From CAVRQM01 sp963732775 (GTDB lineage Bacteria; Pseudomonadota; Alphaproteobacteria; Acetobacterales; Acetobacteraceae): a stretch of DNA of 64,000 nt. The position numbers and the translations under genes are program-made. Of the stretch, positions 53,485 through 63,016 are shown piece after piece. Each line of letters begins with the position of its first letter. Position 1 is the first letter of the stretch. A model generated the notes under the pieces. The model made no database searches, was not told where the DNA came from, and worked only from the letters and a program-made list of their open reading frames with translations. Location: positions 248,001 to 312,000 of the forward strand of contig CAVTAR010000004.1 of the NCBI GenBank assembly GCA_963732775.1. The letters run 5' to 3'.

Positions 53485-54747
53485 TTACTTCGCCGCCGCG
53501 ATCGCGCGCGGAAACTCCGCCGCCGCCTGGTCGGCGGTCGTCTGTCCCTCGAACTCCTTGGTGATGACGTCGTACATCGCGTTCTGCACCGCAGCGCGCA
53601 CGCCATAGCCCTGCGCCGATGAGCCGAGCAGCGTGTCCTTCGCCACCGCCTCCTTCAGGTCCGCCATGCCCTTCTTGCCGCAGGCGTCGAACGCCGCGTC
53701 GGACACGTCCGTCCGCGCCGGCACCGAACCCTTGATGACGTTGAACGCGGACTGGAACGACGGGTCCTCGATCGCCTCGGCCATCTTAGCCTGCCCCGGC
53801 TCCAGCGCCGAGCCGTGCTTGAAGAACACGAACTGATCGGCGTTGAACGTGACCGCGCCCTGCGTGCCGGGGAAGCGGAAGCACAGGAAGTCCTTGCCCG
53901 GAGTCTTCTTGGCGTTGACGAACTCGCCCTTGGCCCAGTCGCCCATCACCTGCATCAGCGCGTCGCCCTTGATGACCATGCTGGTCGCGAGATTCCAGTC
54001 GCGCCCCGGGAAGTTCGGGTCGACATAGGTGCGCAGCTTGGCCAGCCGCTCGAACGCCGTCTTCATCTCGGGCGAGGCGAGCGCGGTCGGATCGAGGTCG
54101 ATCATCGCCTTCTTGTAGAGCGCGGGCCCGCCGGTGGTCAGCACCACGGAATCGAACATGGTGGCTTCCTGCCAGGCCTGCCCGCCCTGCGCGAGCGGGA
54201 TGATGCCGGCCGCCTTGGCCTTGTCCATCAGCGCGATCAGGCTGTCCCAATCGGTCGGCGGCTGGGCGCCGAGCTTGTCCATCGCCGCCTTGCTGACCCA
54301 GATCCAGTTGGTGGAGTGCACGTTGACGGGGGCGGCGACCCACTTGCCCTCGTACTTGGAGAAGGCCTGGATCGGCTTCGGGATCACCGCGTCCCAGTTG
54401 CCCTTGGTTGCCACCGCGTTGAGGTCGGCAAGCGAGCCTTCCTCGGCCCAGTCCTGGATGGTGAAGCCGAGCATCTGCGAGGCGCCGGGCGGGTTGCCGG
54501 ACGTGACCCGGGCACGCAGCGCGGTCATCGCGCCGCCGCCGCCGCCGCCGGCGATCGGATCGTCCTTCCAGGTGACGCCCTCGCCCTCCAGCTTCTTCTT
54601 CAGCACCGACAGCCCGGCCGCCTCGCCGCCGGAGGTCCACCAGTGCAGCACCTCCACGCTGTCCGCGGCGCGGGCCGGCGTGAGCGCCGCCGGCGCCGCC
54701 AATGCCGCTGCCGCCATCGTGGCCGCCCAGAGCATCTGCTTCGACAT
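53485..54747 (-). CDS. Periplasmic sugar-binding protein of ABC transporter (GtsA/UgpB-like)
   Basis: A 420-aa binding protein from ATG 54747. Signal peptide about 1-28 (AATMAAAALAAPAALTPARA). The type-I binding fold shows VEVLHWWTSGGEAAGLSVLK, NPPGASQMLGFTIQDWAEEG, APVNVHSTNWIWVSK and MGDWAKGEFVN, typical of glucose/mannose-type family-1 binders (GtsA). It is the first gene of the operon 54747 to 50431. Substrate probably glucose or a related sugar; inference from family only. Confidence 0.92.
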   Translation of the reverse strand: MSKQMLWAATMAAAALAAPAALTPARAADSVEVLHWWTSGGEAAGLSVLKKKLEGEGVTWKDDPIAGGGGGGAMTALRARVTSGNPPGASQMLGFTIQDWAEEGSLADLNAVATKGNWDAVIPKPIQAFSKYEGKWVAAPVNVHSTNWIWVSKAAMDKLGAQPPTDWDSLIALMDKAKAAGIIPLAQGGQAWQEATMFDSVVLTTGGPALYKKAMIDLDPTALASPEMKTAFERLAKLRTYVDPNFPGRDWNLATSMVIKGDALMQVMGDWAKGEFVNAKKTPGKDFLCFRFPGTQGAVTFNADQFVFFKHGSALEPGQAKMAEAIEDPSFQSAFNVIKGSVPARTDVSDAAFDACGKKGMADLKEAVAKDTLLGSSAQGYGVRAAVQNAMYDVITKEFEGQTTADQAAAEFPRAIAAAK

Positions 54748-54810
54748 CAAGACTTTCCCCCGTTTGACCCCCGCGACCGTGCGGGGGTTTGCAGCCCTCG
54801 GGCGGCCCGG

Positions 54811-55788
54811 TCAGCCGATCTGCACGACCACGCGCCCGCGCACACTCCCTGCCAGGATTACCGGGGCCAAGGCAATGACCTCATCGAGCCCCACCGTGCG
54901 AGTCATGGCAGCCAGCCGGCCCCGGTCCAGCTCCGCCGCCAGCCGGCCCCACGCCTCCAGCCGCAGCGGGCGCGGGCAGGAGACGCTGTCCACGCCGAGC
55001 AGGGCCACGTTGCGCAGGATGAACGGCGCCACCGAGGCCGGCAGATCCATCCCCTGCGCCAGGCCGCAGGCGGCGACCGCTCCTCGCGCGCGGGTCTGGG
55101 CGAGCGCGTTGGCGAGCGTGTGGCTGCCGACGCTGTCTATGCCGGCCGCCCAGCGCTCGCGACCCAGCGGCTTGCCGGGGGCGGACAGTTCGGCGCGGTC
55201 GATCACCTCGGCCGCGCCCAGGTCGCGCAGGTAGTCCGCCTCGGTCGCGCGCCCGGTGCTGGCGGTCACGTGCCAGCCGGCGCGGGCCGCGAGCGCGACG
55301 GCGACCGAGCCGACGCCGCCCGCCGCGCCCGTGACCAGCATCGGGCCGTCGGCGGGGGTCAGGCCGTGCCGCTCCAGCGCCATCAGGCAGAGCATGGCGG
55401 TGAAGCCGGCGGTGCCGACCGCCATGCTGTCGTGCGGCGTCAGCCCGGGAGGGAGCGGCACCACCCACTCGGCCGGCACCTGGGCCAGCTCGGCATAGGC
55501 GCCGAGATGCACCTCGCCGAGGCCGCAGCCGTTCACCAGCACCGCGTCGCCGACCGCGAAATCCGCGCTGTCGCTGTGCTCGACGAGGCCAGCGAGGTCG
55601 ATGCCGGCAATCATCGGCCAGCGCCGCACGACGGGTGCGCCACGCGCGATGGCGAGACCGTCCTTGTAGTTGACGGTGGAGTGGCTGACCCGGATGCGCA
55701 CCGCGCCCGGCATCAGGTCGGCTTCCGGGAAATCCATCAGACGTGCGTCCGGAGCGCCCTCCGTCTTCGTGAGCACGATGGCCTTCAT
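54811..55788 (-). CDS. acuI: Acrylyl-CoA reductase-like MDR oxidoreductase (AcuI/YhdH)
   Basis: A 325-aa zinc-free medium-chain dehydrogenase from ATG 55788. It matches E. coli YhdH/AcuI in layout: STVNYKDGLAIARGAPVVRR, PMIAGIDLAGLVEHSDSADF, the NADPH loop VTGAAGGVGSVAVALAARAG, and PFILRNVALLGVDSV. AcuI reduces acrylyl-CoA to propionyl-CoA. Its ATG overlaps the stop of the propionyl-CoA synthetase gene by 4 bases, which supports that reaction. Confidence 0.88.
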   Translation of the reverse strand: MKAIVLTKTEGAPDARLMDFPEADLMPGAVRIRVSHSTVNYKDGLAIARGAPVVRRWPMIAGIDLAGLVEHSDSADFAVGDAVLVNGCGLGEVHLGAYAELAQVPAEWVVPLPPGLTPHDSMAVGTAGFTAMLCLMALERHGLTPADGPMLVTGAAGGVGSVAVALAARAGWHVTASTGRATEADYLRDLGAAEVIDRAELSAPGKPLGRERWAAGIDSVGSHTLANALAQTRARGAVAACGLAQGMDLPASVAPFILRNVALLGVDSVSCPRPLRLEAWGRLAAELDRGRLAAMTRTVGLDEVIALAPVILAGSVRGRVVVQIG

Positions 55789-57695
55789 GACGACATTTCC
55801 TGTCGAGCTGGACGGAGGACATGCGCGATGGCGTCGAGCACCGCCGCATCCTCGATCGTGGGCGGCACGGCGGGCGTGCCGCCATCGGCGATGCCCCGGA
55901 TCGTCGCGCGCAGGATCTTGCCCGAGCGGGTCTTCGGCAGGCGTGCGACTACGTGGACCCGCCGGAACGCCGCCACCGGGCCGATGCGCTCGCGCATCAG
56001 CGCCACCAGTTCCGCCGCCAGCGCCGCGGCCTCGCGCTCCACGCCCGCCTTCAGCACCACGAGCCCCAGCGGCACCTGCCCGCGCAGCGCGTCGGCCGCC
56101 CCCACCACCGCGCACTCGGCCACGTCGGGGTGCGCGGCCAACACCTCCTCCATGGCGCCCGTGGAGAGCCGGTGGCCGGCCACGTTGATCACGTCATCGG
56201 TGCGACCCATCACCCAGACGTCGCCGTTGTCCTCCACCCGCCCTGCGTCGCCGGTGCGATACCAGCCGGGGAAGTCGGCGAGGTAGGCGTCGCGGAACCG
56301 CTGGTCGTCGCCCCACAGCGTCGGCGCGCAGCCGGGCGGCAGCGGCAGGCGGATGGCGAGATGGCCCACCAGGTCGCCGGGCGGCAGCGGCGTGCCCGCG
56401 TCGTCGAGTGCCTTCACCGCGAAGCCGGGGCTGGCCCGCCCGGCGCATCCGGGCGCTTGCGGCAGCAGGCCAAGCCCTCGGAAATTGCCGGTAATCGCCC
56501 AGGCGGTCTCCGTCTGCCACCAGTGGTCGACCACCGGCCGGCCGAGCAGGCCCGCGATCCACTCCGCCGTGGGCGGGTCGCAGCGCTCGCCGGCCAGGTA
56601 CAGCGCCTCGAGCCGGCTCAGATCGTGGCCCGCCATGAGCGTGCCCGCAAAATCCTGCTGCTTGACGGCGCGCAGCGCCGTGGGCGCGGTGAACAGCACC
56701 TTCGCCCCGTGCTGGGCGCACACGCGCCAGAACGCGCCGGCGTCGGGCGTGCCGACCGGCTTGCCCTCGTACAGCACCGTCGTCAGCCCGGCCAGCAGCG
56801 GGGCGTAGACGATGTAGCTGTGCCCGACCACCCAGCCCACGTCGGACGCGGTGAACATCACGTCGCCGGCCGAGAGGCCGTAGATCATGCGCATCGAGTG
56901 GCACAGCGCCACCGCGTGCCCGCCATTGTCGCGCACGACGCCCTTCGGCCCGCCGGTCGTGCCCGAGGTGTACAGGATGTACAGCGGATCGGTCGCCGCC
57001 ACTGGCACCGGCGGGTGCGGCGTCGCGCGCTCCATCGCCTCGTTCAGGTCATGGTCGCGGCCGGAGATGAGCGGCGCCGGGTGCTGCGGCCGTTGCAGGA
57101 TCAGACACGCGCGTGGCCGGTGCGCGCACAACTCGAGCGCCGCATCCAGCAGCGGCTTGTACGGAACCAGTCGCCCCGGCTCCAGCCCGCAGGAGGCCGC
57201 GACCACCACGACGGGTTTCGCGTCGTCGATGCGCTTGGCGAGTTCCGGCGCGGCGAATCCCCCGAACACCACGGAATGCACGGCGCCAAGCCGCGCGCAG
57301 GCCAGCATGGCCATGACCGCCTCGGGCACTTGCGGCATGTAGACCACCACCCGGTCGCCGCGCCCGACGCCGAGCCCCGCCAGCGCGCCGGCCAGACGTG
57401 CCGTGGCCTCGGTGAGCTCGGCGAAGCTGAACCGCCGGATCGCGCCGGTGACGGGAGAGTCCCAGATCAGCGCCGTGGCATCGCCCCGCCCGGCCGCGAC
57501 GTGCCGGTCCAGGCAGTTGGCGCAGGTGTTCAGCACACCGCCGGCGAACCAGCGGCCGTAGATGCCCTGCATCGGGTCGAACACCTGCTCCCACGGCGTG
57601 ATCCAGTCGATCCCGGCGGCGGCCGCGCCCCACCAGGCCGCAGCGTCGCGCAGGCTTGCGGCGTATTCCTGGTCGTATTGCGTGACCGCCTCCAT
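55785..57695 (-). CDS. prpE: Propionyl-CoA synthetase
   Basis: A 636-aa AMP-forming acyl-CoA synthetase. I chose ATG 57695; an in-frame upstream start at 57746 would run into the prpD promoter region. Motifs: YTSGTTGGPKGVVRDNGG near residue 240, WWQTETAWAI, YRTGDAGRVEDNGD, and the C-terminal catalytic Lys in KTRSGKILRATI. EEYRRSL-type N-terminus is represented by YDQEYAASLRDAAAWW. It activates propionate to propionyl-CoA in the cytoplasm. Divergent from prpD, with a 62-base gap that must hold both promoters. Confidence 0.93.
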   Translation of the reverse strand: MEAVTQYDQEYAASLRDAAAWWGAAAAGIDWITPWEQVFDPMQGIYGRWFAGGVLNTCANCLDRHVAAGRGDATALIWDSPVTGAIRRFSFAELTEATARLAGALAGLGVGRGDRVVVYMPQVPEAVMAMLACARLGAVHSVVFGGFAAPELAKRIDDAKPVVVVAASCGLEPGRLVPYKPLLDAALELCAHRPRACLILQRPQHPAPLISGRDHDLNEAMERATPHPPVPVAATDPLYILYTSGTTGGPKGVVRDNGGHAVALCHSMRMIYGLSAGDVMFTASDVGWVVGHSYIVYAPLLAGLTTVLYEGKPVGTPDAGAFWRVCAQHGAKVLFTAPTALRAVKQQDFAGTLMAGHDLSRLEALYLAGERCDPPTAEWIAGLLGRPVVDHWWQTETAWAITGNFRGLGLLPQAPGCAGRASPGFAVKALDDAGTPLPPGDLVGHLAIRLPLPPGCAPTLWGDDQRFRDAYLADFPGWYRTGDAGRVEDNGDVWVMGRTDDVINVAGHRLSTGAMEEVLAAHPDVAECAVVGAADALRGQVPLGLVVLKAGVEREAAALAAELVALMRERIGPVAAFRRVHVVARLPKTRSGKILRATIRGIADGGTPAVPPTIEDAAVLDAIAHVLRPARQEMSS

Positions 57696-57757
57696 CGGGC
57701 GCGAAAGTAGACGGCTTGGGCCGGCTCGACTACTAGGCGGGAGCACCGGGAGCCGCC

Positions 57758-59257
57758 ATGCAGGTCCACGACGTCCGCGTCCACCCCGAGGCCGATCGGC
57801 TGCCGCGCGAGGACCAGCTCGCCTGGAAGATCGCGGCCGTCGCCGCCGACTCCGTGCCCGTGCTGCCGGAGGTGGCCGAGATGATCGGCAGCCGCATCAT
57901 CGACAACGCCGCGGTCGCCATCGCGGCCATCAACCGCCGGCCGGTCGCAACCGCGCGCGCCCAGGCGCTGGCGCATCCGCGCCCCGGCGGTGCGACCGTG
58001 TTCGGCTGCGCGCCCGACACGCGCGTCCACGCCGAATGGGCCGCCTGGGCCAACGGCACGGCGGTGCGCGAGCTCGACTACCACGACACGTTCCTCGCGG
58101 CCGAGTACAGCCATCCCGGCGACAACATCCCGGCGCTGCTGGCGGTCGCCCAGCAATGCGGGCGCGACGGCGCGGCCCTGGTGCGGGCGATCGCCACGGC
58201 CTACGAGATCCAGGTCGATCTGGTGTGCGCCATCTCGCTGCACGCGCACAAGATCGACCACGTGGCCCATCTCGGCCCCTCGGTCGCCGCCGGCATCGGC
58301 ACGCTGCTCGACCTGCCGACCGAGGCGACCTATCAAGCTGTGCAGCAGGCGCTGCACGTGACGACCGCGACGCGACAGAGCCGCAAGGGCGAGATTTCGT
58401 CCTGGAAAGCGTTCGCGCCCGCGCACGCGGGAAAACTCGCGGTCGAGGCGGCGGACCGGGCGATGCGCGGCGAGGGTGCGCCCAGCCCGATCTACGAGGG
58501 CGAGGACTCCGTCATCGCCTGGATGCTGGACGGGCGCGACGCGCTGTATCATGTGCCGTTGCCGGCGCCGGGCGAGGCGAAGCGGGCGATCCTCGACACC
58601 TACACGAAGGAACACTCCGCCGAGTACCAGAGCCAGGCGCTGATCGACCTCGCGTTCCGCATGGGCCGGCGCGTGGCGGATTGGGACGCGGTGGACGAGG
58701 TGGTGATCGAGACCTCGCACCACACCCACTACGTCATCGGCACCGGCTCCAACGATCCGCAGAAGTTCGACCCGCGCGCGAGCCGGGAGACGCTGGACCA
58801 TTCCATCATGTTCATCGTGGCCGTCGCCTTGCAGGACGGTGCCTGGCACCACGTGCGCAGCTACCTGCCGGAACGCGCGGCGCGGGCCGACACAGTGGCA
58901 CTGTGGCGGAAGGTGCGCACGGTCGAGGATGCCCGGTGGACCGAGCGCTACCACTCGAGCGACCCGGCGGTGAAGGCGTTCGGCGGGCGCATCACCATAC
59001 GGATGCGCGACGGTGGCGTGATCGCGGACGAGATGGCGGTGGCCAACGCGCACACGCTGGGCGCCACGCCATGGCAGCGCGCGGACTACGTGCGCAAGTT
59101 CCGCACGCTGACGGAAGGGATCGTGGCGCCCGACGAGGCGGACCGGTTCCTGGGCACCGTCGCGCGCTGGCCGGAGCTGTCGATGGCGGAGCTGGCGCAG
59201 TTGTCGGTGGCGTTGCCGGATGGGATGCTGGCGCTTGGGGCGGGGGGCTTATTTTGA
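57758..59257 (+). CDS. prpD: 2-methylcitrate dehydratase
   Basis: A 499-aa PrpD/MmgE-family dehydratase from ATG 57758. It shows RIIDNAAVAIAAI near the start, the active-site region ELDYHDTFLAAEYSHPGDNI, AISLHAHKIDHVAHLGPS, KGEISSWKAFAPAHAGK, and SNDPQKFDPRASRETLDHSI. It converts 2-methylcitrate to 2-methylaconitate. First gene of prpDCB; prpC follows 13 bases later. No prpR regulator is found nearby. Confidence 0.96.
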   Translation: MQVHDVRVHPEADRLPREDQLAWKIAAVAADSVPVLPEVAEMIGSRIIDNAAVAIAAINRRPVATARAQALAHPRPGGATVFGCAPDTRVHAEWAAWANGTAVRELDYHDTFLAAEYSHPGDNIPALLAVAQQCGRDGAALVRAIATAYEIQVDLVCAISLHAHKIDHVAHLGPSVAAGIGTLLDLPTEATYQAVQQALHVTTATRQSRKGEISSWKAFAPAHAGKLAVEAADRAMRGEGAPSPIYEGEDSVIAWMLDGRDALYHVPLPAPGEAKRAILDTYTKEHSAEYQSQALIDLAFRMGRRVADWDAVDEVVIETSHHTHYVIGTGSNDPQKFDPRASRETLDHSIMFIVAVALQDGAWHHVRSYLPERAARADTVALWRKVRTVEDARWTERYHSSDPAVKAFGGRITIRMRDGGVIADEMAVANAHTLGATPWQRADYVRKFRTLTEGIVAPDEADRFLGTVARWPELSMAELAQLSVALPDGMLALGAGGLF

Positions 59258-59270
59258 CTCTGGTCAGACG

Positions 59271-60434
59271 ATGAACGCCGAGAGCCCCGTGAACCAAACT
59301 CCCAAGCCCAAGAAATCCGTCGCCCTCTCCGGCGTCGTCGCCGGCAACACCGCGCTGTGCACCGTGGGCCGCACTGGCAACGACTTGCATTATCGCGGCT
59401 ACGACATCCTCGACGTCGCCGAGCAGTGCGAGTTCGAGGAGATCGCCCATCTGCTGGTCCATGAGCGCCTGCCCACGGTCGCCGAACTCGCCGACTACAA
59501 GTCCCGGCTGAAAGCGCTGCGTGGCATCCCGGCCAACGTGCGCGCCGTGCTGGAGGCGCTGCCGGCGGCGACCCACCCGATGGACGTGATGCGCACCGCC
59601 TGCTCGGCGCTTGGCACGGCGCTCCCCGAGCACGACGCCCACGATGCCGCCGGCGCGCGCCGGATCGCCGACCGGCTGATGGCGAGCTTCGGCTCCATGC
59701 TGGTCTACTGGCACCACTTCTCGCAGGCCGGCCGCCGCATCGCGGTCGAGACCGACGACGACAGCATCGGCGGCCACTTCCTGCACCTGCTGCACGGCGC
59801 ACCGCCCCCGGCCGAGTGGGTGCGCGCCATGCACACCTCGCTCGTGCTGTATGCCGAACACGAGTTCAACGCCTCGACCTTCACCGCGCGCGTCATCGCC
59901 GGCACCGGCTCGGACATGTATTCCGCCATCACCGGCGCCATCGGGGCACTGCGCGGCCCGAAGCACGGCGGCGCCAACGAGGCGGCGTTCGAGGTGCAGC
60001 AGCGGTACGCCACGCCCGACGAGGCGGAAGCCGACATCCGCCGCCGCGTCGAGGCACGCGAGGTGGTGATCGGCTTTGGCCATCCCGTGTACACGGTCAG
60101 CGACCCGCGCAACGCCGTCATCAAGGCGGTCGCGCGCAACCTGTCCGAGCGCAACGGCGGCGCGCAGACCTTCGCCATCGCCGAGCGGATCGAGCAGGTG
60201 ATGCTGGAGACGAAACGCATGTTCGCCAACCTCGACTGGTTCAGCGCCGTCTCCTACCGCGCCATGGGCATCCCCACGGCGATGTTCACGCCGCTGTTCG
60301 TCATCAGCCGCACCTCCGGCTGGGCCGCGCACGTGATCGAGCAGCGCGCCGACGGCAAGATCATCCGCCCCAGCGCCAACTACGTCGGCCCGGAGGACCT
60401 GCCCTTCGTGCCCATCCGGGAGCGCCGCCGATGA
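59271..60434 (+). CDS. prpC: 2-methylcitrate synthase
   Basis: A 387-aa citrate-synthase-family enzyme. ATG 59271 gives the usual length; an in-frame upstream start at 59220 would overlap prpD. Motifs: SGVVAGNTALCTVGRTGNDL, LHYRGYDI, HEFNASTFTARVIAGTGSD, GALRGPKHGGANE with catalytic His, GFGHPVYTVSDPR, and DWFSAVSYRAMGIP with the catalytic Asp region. It condenses propionyl-CoA with oxaloacetate. It overlaps prpB by 4 bases. Confidence 0.96.
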   Translation: MNAESPVNQTPKPKKSVALSGVVAGNTALCTVGRTGNDLHYRGYDILDVAEQCEFEEIAHLLVHERLPTVAELADYKSRLKALRGIPANVRAVLEALPAATHPMDVMRTACSALGTALPEHDAHDAAGARRIADRLMASFGSMLVYWHHFSQAGRRIAVETDDDSIGGHFLHLLHGAPPPAEWVRAMHTSLVLYAEHEFNASTFTARVIAGTGSDMYSAITGAIGALRGPKHGGANEAAFEVQQRYATPDEAEADIRRRVEAREVVIGFGHPVYTVSDPRNAVIKAVARNLSERNGGAQTFAIAERIEQVMLETKRMFANLDWFSAVSYRAMGIPTAMFTPLFVISRTSGWAAHVIEQRADGKIIRPSANYVGPEDLPFVPIRERRR

Positions 60435-61354
60435 ACTACCTGATCGGCTCGGAGCAGCCGCACATTTCGGCCGCCGAGCGGCTGCGCTCGCTGCTGTCGC
60501 TGGATCGCATCGTGCAGATGCCGGGGGCCCACAACGGCATGGCCGCCGCGCAGGCCAGGGCGGCCGGGTTCCACGCGCTCTATCTCTCGGGGGCGGCGAT
60601 GACGGCGAGCATGGGCTTGCCGGACCTCGGCATCATCACGATCGACGAGGTGTGCTTCTTCATCCGCCAGCTCGTGCGCGCATCCTGCCTGCCGGTGCTG
60701 GTGGACGGCGACACCGGCTATGGCGAGGCGCTGAACGCCATGCACATGGTGCGCTGTTTCGAGGACGCAGGTGCTGCGGCAGTGCACATCGAGGACCAGC
60801 GGCTGCCGAAGAAGTGCGGCCACCTGAACGACAAGACGCTGATCGACGCGCACGACATGGCCGCGAAGGTGGCGGCCGCCGTGCGCGCGCGGAAACACCT
60901 GCTGGTGATTGCCCGCACCGATGCCGCTGCGAGCGAGGGCCTTGACGGCGCGGTCGCGCGCGCTCGATTGTACCTTGAGGCGGGGGCCGACGCGATCTTT
61001 CCCGAGGCGCTGCACTCGGCCGAGATGTTCCGTGCCTTCGCTCGTGCGATGCCGGGGGTCAAGCTGCTCGCCAACATGACGGAGTTCGGCCGCACGCCGT
61101 TCTTCACCGCCGCGGAGTTCGAGGCGATGGGGTACCGCATGGTGATCTGGCCGGTCTCGTCGCTGCGCGTCGCCAACAAGGCGCAGGAGGACCTCTACGC
61201 CAGCATCGCCCGCGACGGCGGCGCGCACGCGATGCTGGAGCGGATGCAGACGCGCACCGAGCTGTATGCCGCCATCAACTACGCCGGCTACGAGGCGCTC
61301 GACGCCTCGATCGCGCGCACGGTGGTGCCGGAAGGAATGCCGCAGCGGGAATGA
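60431..61354 (+). CDS. prpB: Methylisocitrate lyase
   Basis: A 307-aa isocitrate-lyase-family enzyme from ATG 60431. The catalytic Cys is C129 in KKCGHL; DGDTGYGEALN gives the metal-site Asp residues, and VHIEDQRLPKKCGH and IARTDAAASEGLDGA follow. It cleaves 2-methylisocitrate into pyruvate and succinate, closing the 2-methylcitrate route. The start overlaps prpC, and the stop overlaps the M20 gene by 4 bases. Confidence 0.96.
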   Translation: MNYLIGSEQPHISAAERLRSLLSLDRIVQMPGAHNGMAAAQARAAGFHALYLSGAAMTASMGLPDLGIITIDEVCFFIRQLVRASCLPVLVDGDTGYGEALNAMHMVRCFEDAGAAAVHIEDQRLPKKCGHLNDKTLIDAHDMAAKVAAAVRARKHLLVIARTDAAASEGLDGAVARARLYLEAGADAIFPEALHSAEMFRAFARAMPGVKLLANMTEFGRTPFFTAAEFEAMGYRMVIWPVSSLRVANKAQEDLYASIARDGGAHAMLERMQTRTELYAAINYAGYEALDASIARTVVPEGMPQRE

Positions 61355-63009
61355 CCGAACTCTCCGCACGCGCCCGGGACATCGCGATCCGGCTGACGCA
61401 GTGGCGCAGCGTCACGGCCACGCCCGGCGAGGCGGCGTTTCCTCGCCGCCTCGCGGCCCTGCTGGGCGAGCTGCCGTATTTCGCGACCCGCCCGGAGCAC
61501 TTGCTGGTGCTGCCGATCGCCGGCGACCCGCACGGACGTGTCAACGTGATGGCGCTCGTCGCCGGCACGGGCACGGGCTGCGTGACGCTGTCTGGCCATT
61601 TCGATACTGTGCCGACCGACGACTACGCCGACCTCGACGCGCTGGCGACCGAGCCGGAGGCGCTGCGCCAAGCCTTGCTCGCCCGCCTTGGCGCTGCCGG
61701 CACCTATCCGCTTGCCCGCGACGACCTCGCATCGGGAGCGTTCCTGCCCGGGCGCGGGCTGCTCGACATGAAGTCGGGCCTCGCCGCCGGCATTGCCGTG
61801 CTGGAGGCGTTTTCCCGTGACCCGGACCGCGCTGGCAACCTGCTGCTGATCGCCACCCCGGACGAGGAGGACCGGTCCGCCGGAATGCGCGCCGCCGCCG
61901 ATGCGCTGCCCGACTTGCTGCGCCGTTTCGGGTTGCACCCGATCCTCGGCATCAACCTCGACGCGCTGATCGACAGCGGCGACGGTTCTCGCGGCCGGGT
62001 TCTCGCTCTTGGCTGCGTCGGCAAGCTGCTGCTGAGCGCGCTGGTGGTCGGCCGCGACGCGCACGCCTGCTACCCGCTGCGTGGCGTCAACGCCGGCTAT
62101 CTCGCTGCCGAACTGGTCTGCGCGCTCGAATACGCGCCGGAACTGGGCGAGGAGACGGGCGCGGAGATGGGCGCGGAGATGGGCGCCGAACTCGCCTCGC
62201 CGCCGACCTTGCTCGGCAGCCGCGACCTCAAGACCGTCTACAACGTCACCACGCCAAGCCGCGTCTGGGCGACCTGGAACGTGCTGACCCAGCGGCGCAC
62301 CGCGGCAGACGTGCTGGCGATCGCGCATCGCCTCACCGCGCAGGCGATGGTTCGCGCACGCGACACAATGGCCTCGCGCGCCGCGGCCCTGCACGAGCCG
62401 CCCGTGCTGTCGGCCGGCTGGGACGACATCCCCGTCACCACCTTCGCGGAACTCCGCGCCACCGCCGCCGCGCGCGCGCCGGCGTTCGCGCGCCGCTTCG
62501 AGACGGAGGCAGCCAGGCTCGCCGCCTGCGCGGAACTCGACCTGCCGACCCGCTGCCGCATGCTGAGCGAACTCGCGTGGGACGCCACCGGGCGCGAGGG
62601 TCCGGCCATCGTGCTGGGTTTCGCGTCGCTGCCGTACCCTGCGGTAAACTTCCCCGCGACGCCGGCAGGCGCGGCGCTGGAGGCGCGCATCCGAAACGCG
62701 GCCGAGGCCGCCGCCGCGCGGCACGGCACCTCGATCACGCTCGCGCGCCATCTCGAGGTCATCGTCGACATGAGCTTCCTCGGCCCGGTCGACGCCCACG
62801 ACCTCCGCCACACCGCGGCCAACACGCCGGTCTGGGGCAGCAGCATCGCCTGGGACCTGTCCGCCGCGCCGACGCCCGGGTATCCGGTCGTGAACCTCGG
62901 CCCGTGGGGACGCGACTACCACCACTGGCTGGAGCGGGTGCATCAGCCGTATGCCTTCGAGGTGCTGCCGGAGCTGGTGCGTGACGTGGCGGCGGCGGCA
63001 TTGGCCTGA
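61351..63009 (+). CDS. M20-family zinc hydrolase (RocB-like)
   Basis: A 552-aa M20 peptidase from ATG 61351. Metal-site motifs: SGHFDTVPTDDY, GLLDMKSGLAAGIAVLE, TPDEEDRSAGM with the catalytic Glu, and a late NLGPWGRDYHHWLERVH with the His. The long insertion and length match RocB, a Bacillus arginine-pathway protein of this family, rather than short aminoacylases. A short GAEMGAE repeat (62146-62193) lies in the middle. It overlaps prpB by 4 bases, so it is co-transcribed with the propionate genes; the reason is unclear. Confidence 0.85.
   Translation: MTELSARARDIAIRLTQWRSVTATPGEAAFPRRLAALLGELPYFATRPEHLLVLPIAGDPHGRVNVMALVAGTGTGCVTLSGHFDTVPTDDYADLDALATEPEALRQALLARLGAAGTYPLARDDLASGAFLPGRGLLDMKSGLAAGIAVLEAFSRDPDRAGNLLLIATPDEEDRSAGMRAAADALPDLLRRFGLHPILGINLDALIDSGDGSRGRVLALGCVGKLLLSALVVGRDAHACYPLRGVNAGYLAAELVCALEYAPELGEETGAEMGAEMGAELASPPTLLGSRDLKTVYNVTTPSRVWATWNVLTQRRTAADVLAIAHRLTAQAMVRARDTMASRAAALHEPPVLSAGWDDIPVTTFAELRATAAARAPAFARRFETEAARLAACAELDLPTRCRMLSELAWDATGREGPAIVLGFASLPYPAVNFPATPAGAALEARIRNAAEAAAARHGTSITLARHLEVIVDMSFLGPVDAHDLRHTAANTPVWGSSIAWDLSAAPTPGYPVVNLGPWGRDYHHWLERVHQPYAFEVLPELVRDVAAAALA
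62146..62193 (+). repeat. 12-base tandem repeat inside the M20 gene
   Basis: Four 12-base units, two identical (62158-62169, 62170-62181), encoding G-A-E-M and variants. In frame and without disruption. Confidence 0.75.
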
Positions 63010-63016
63010 CCCGCCG

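Noticed and set aside
57696..57757. PrpR or cyclic-AMP receptor site in the prp divergent gap
   Set aside because: I could not find a convincing palindrome or consensus in these 62 bases.
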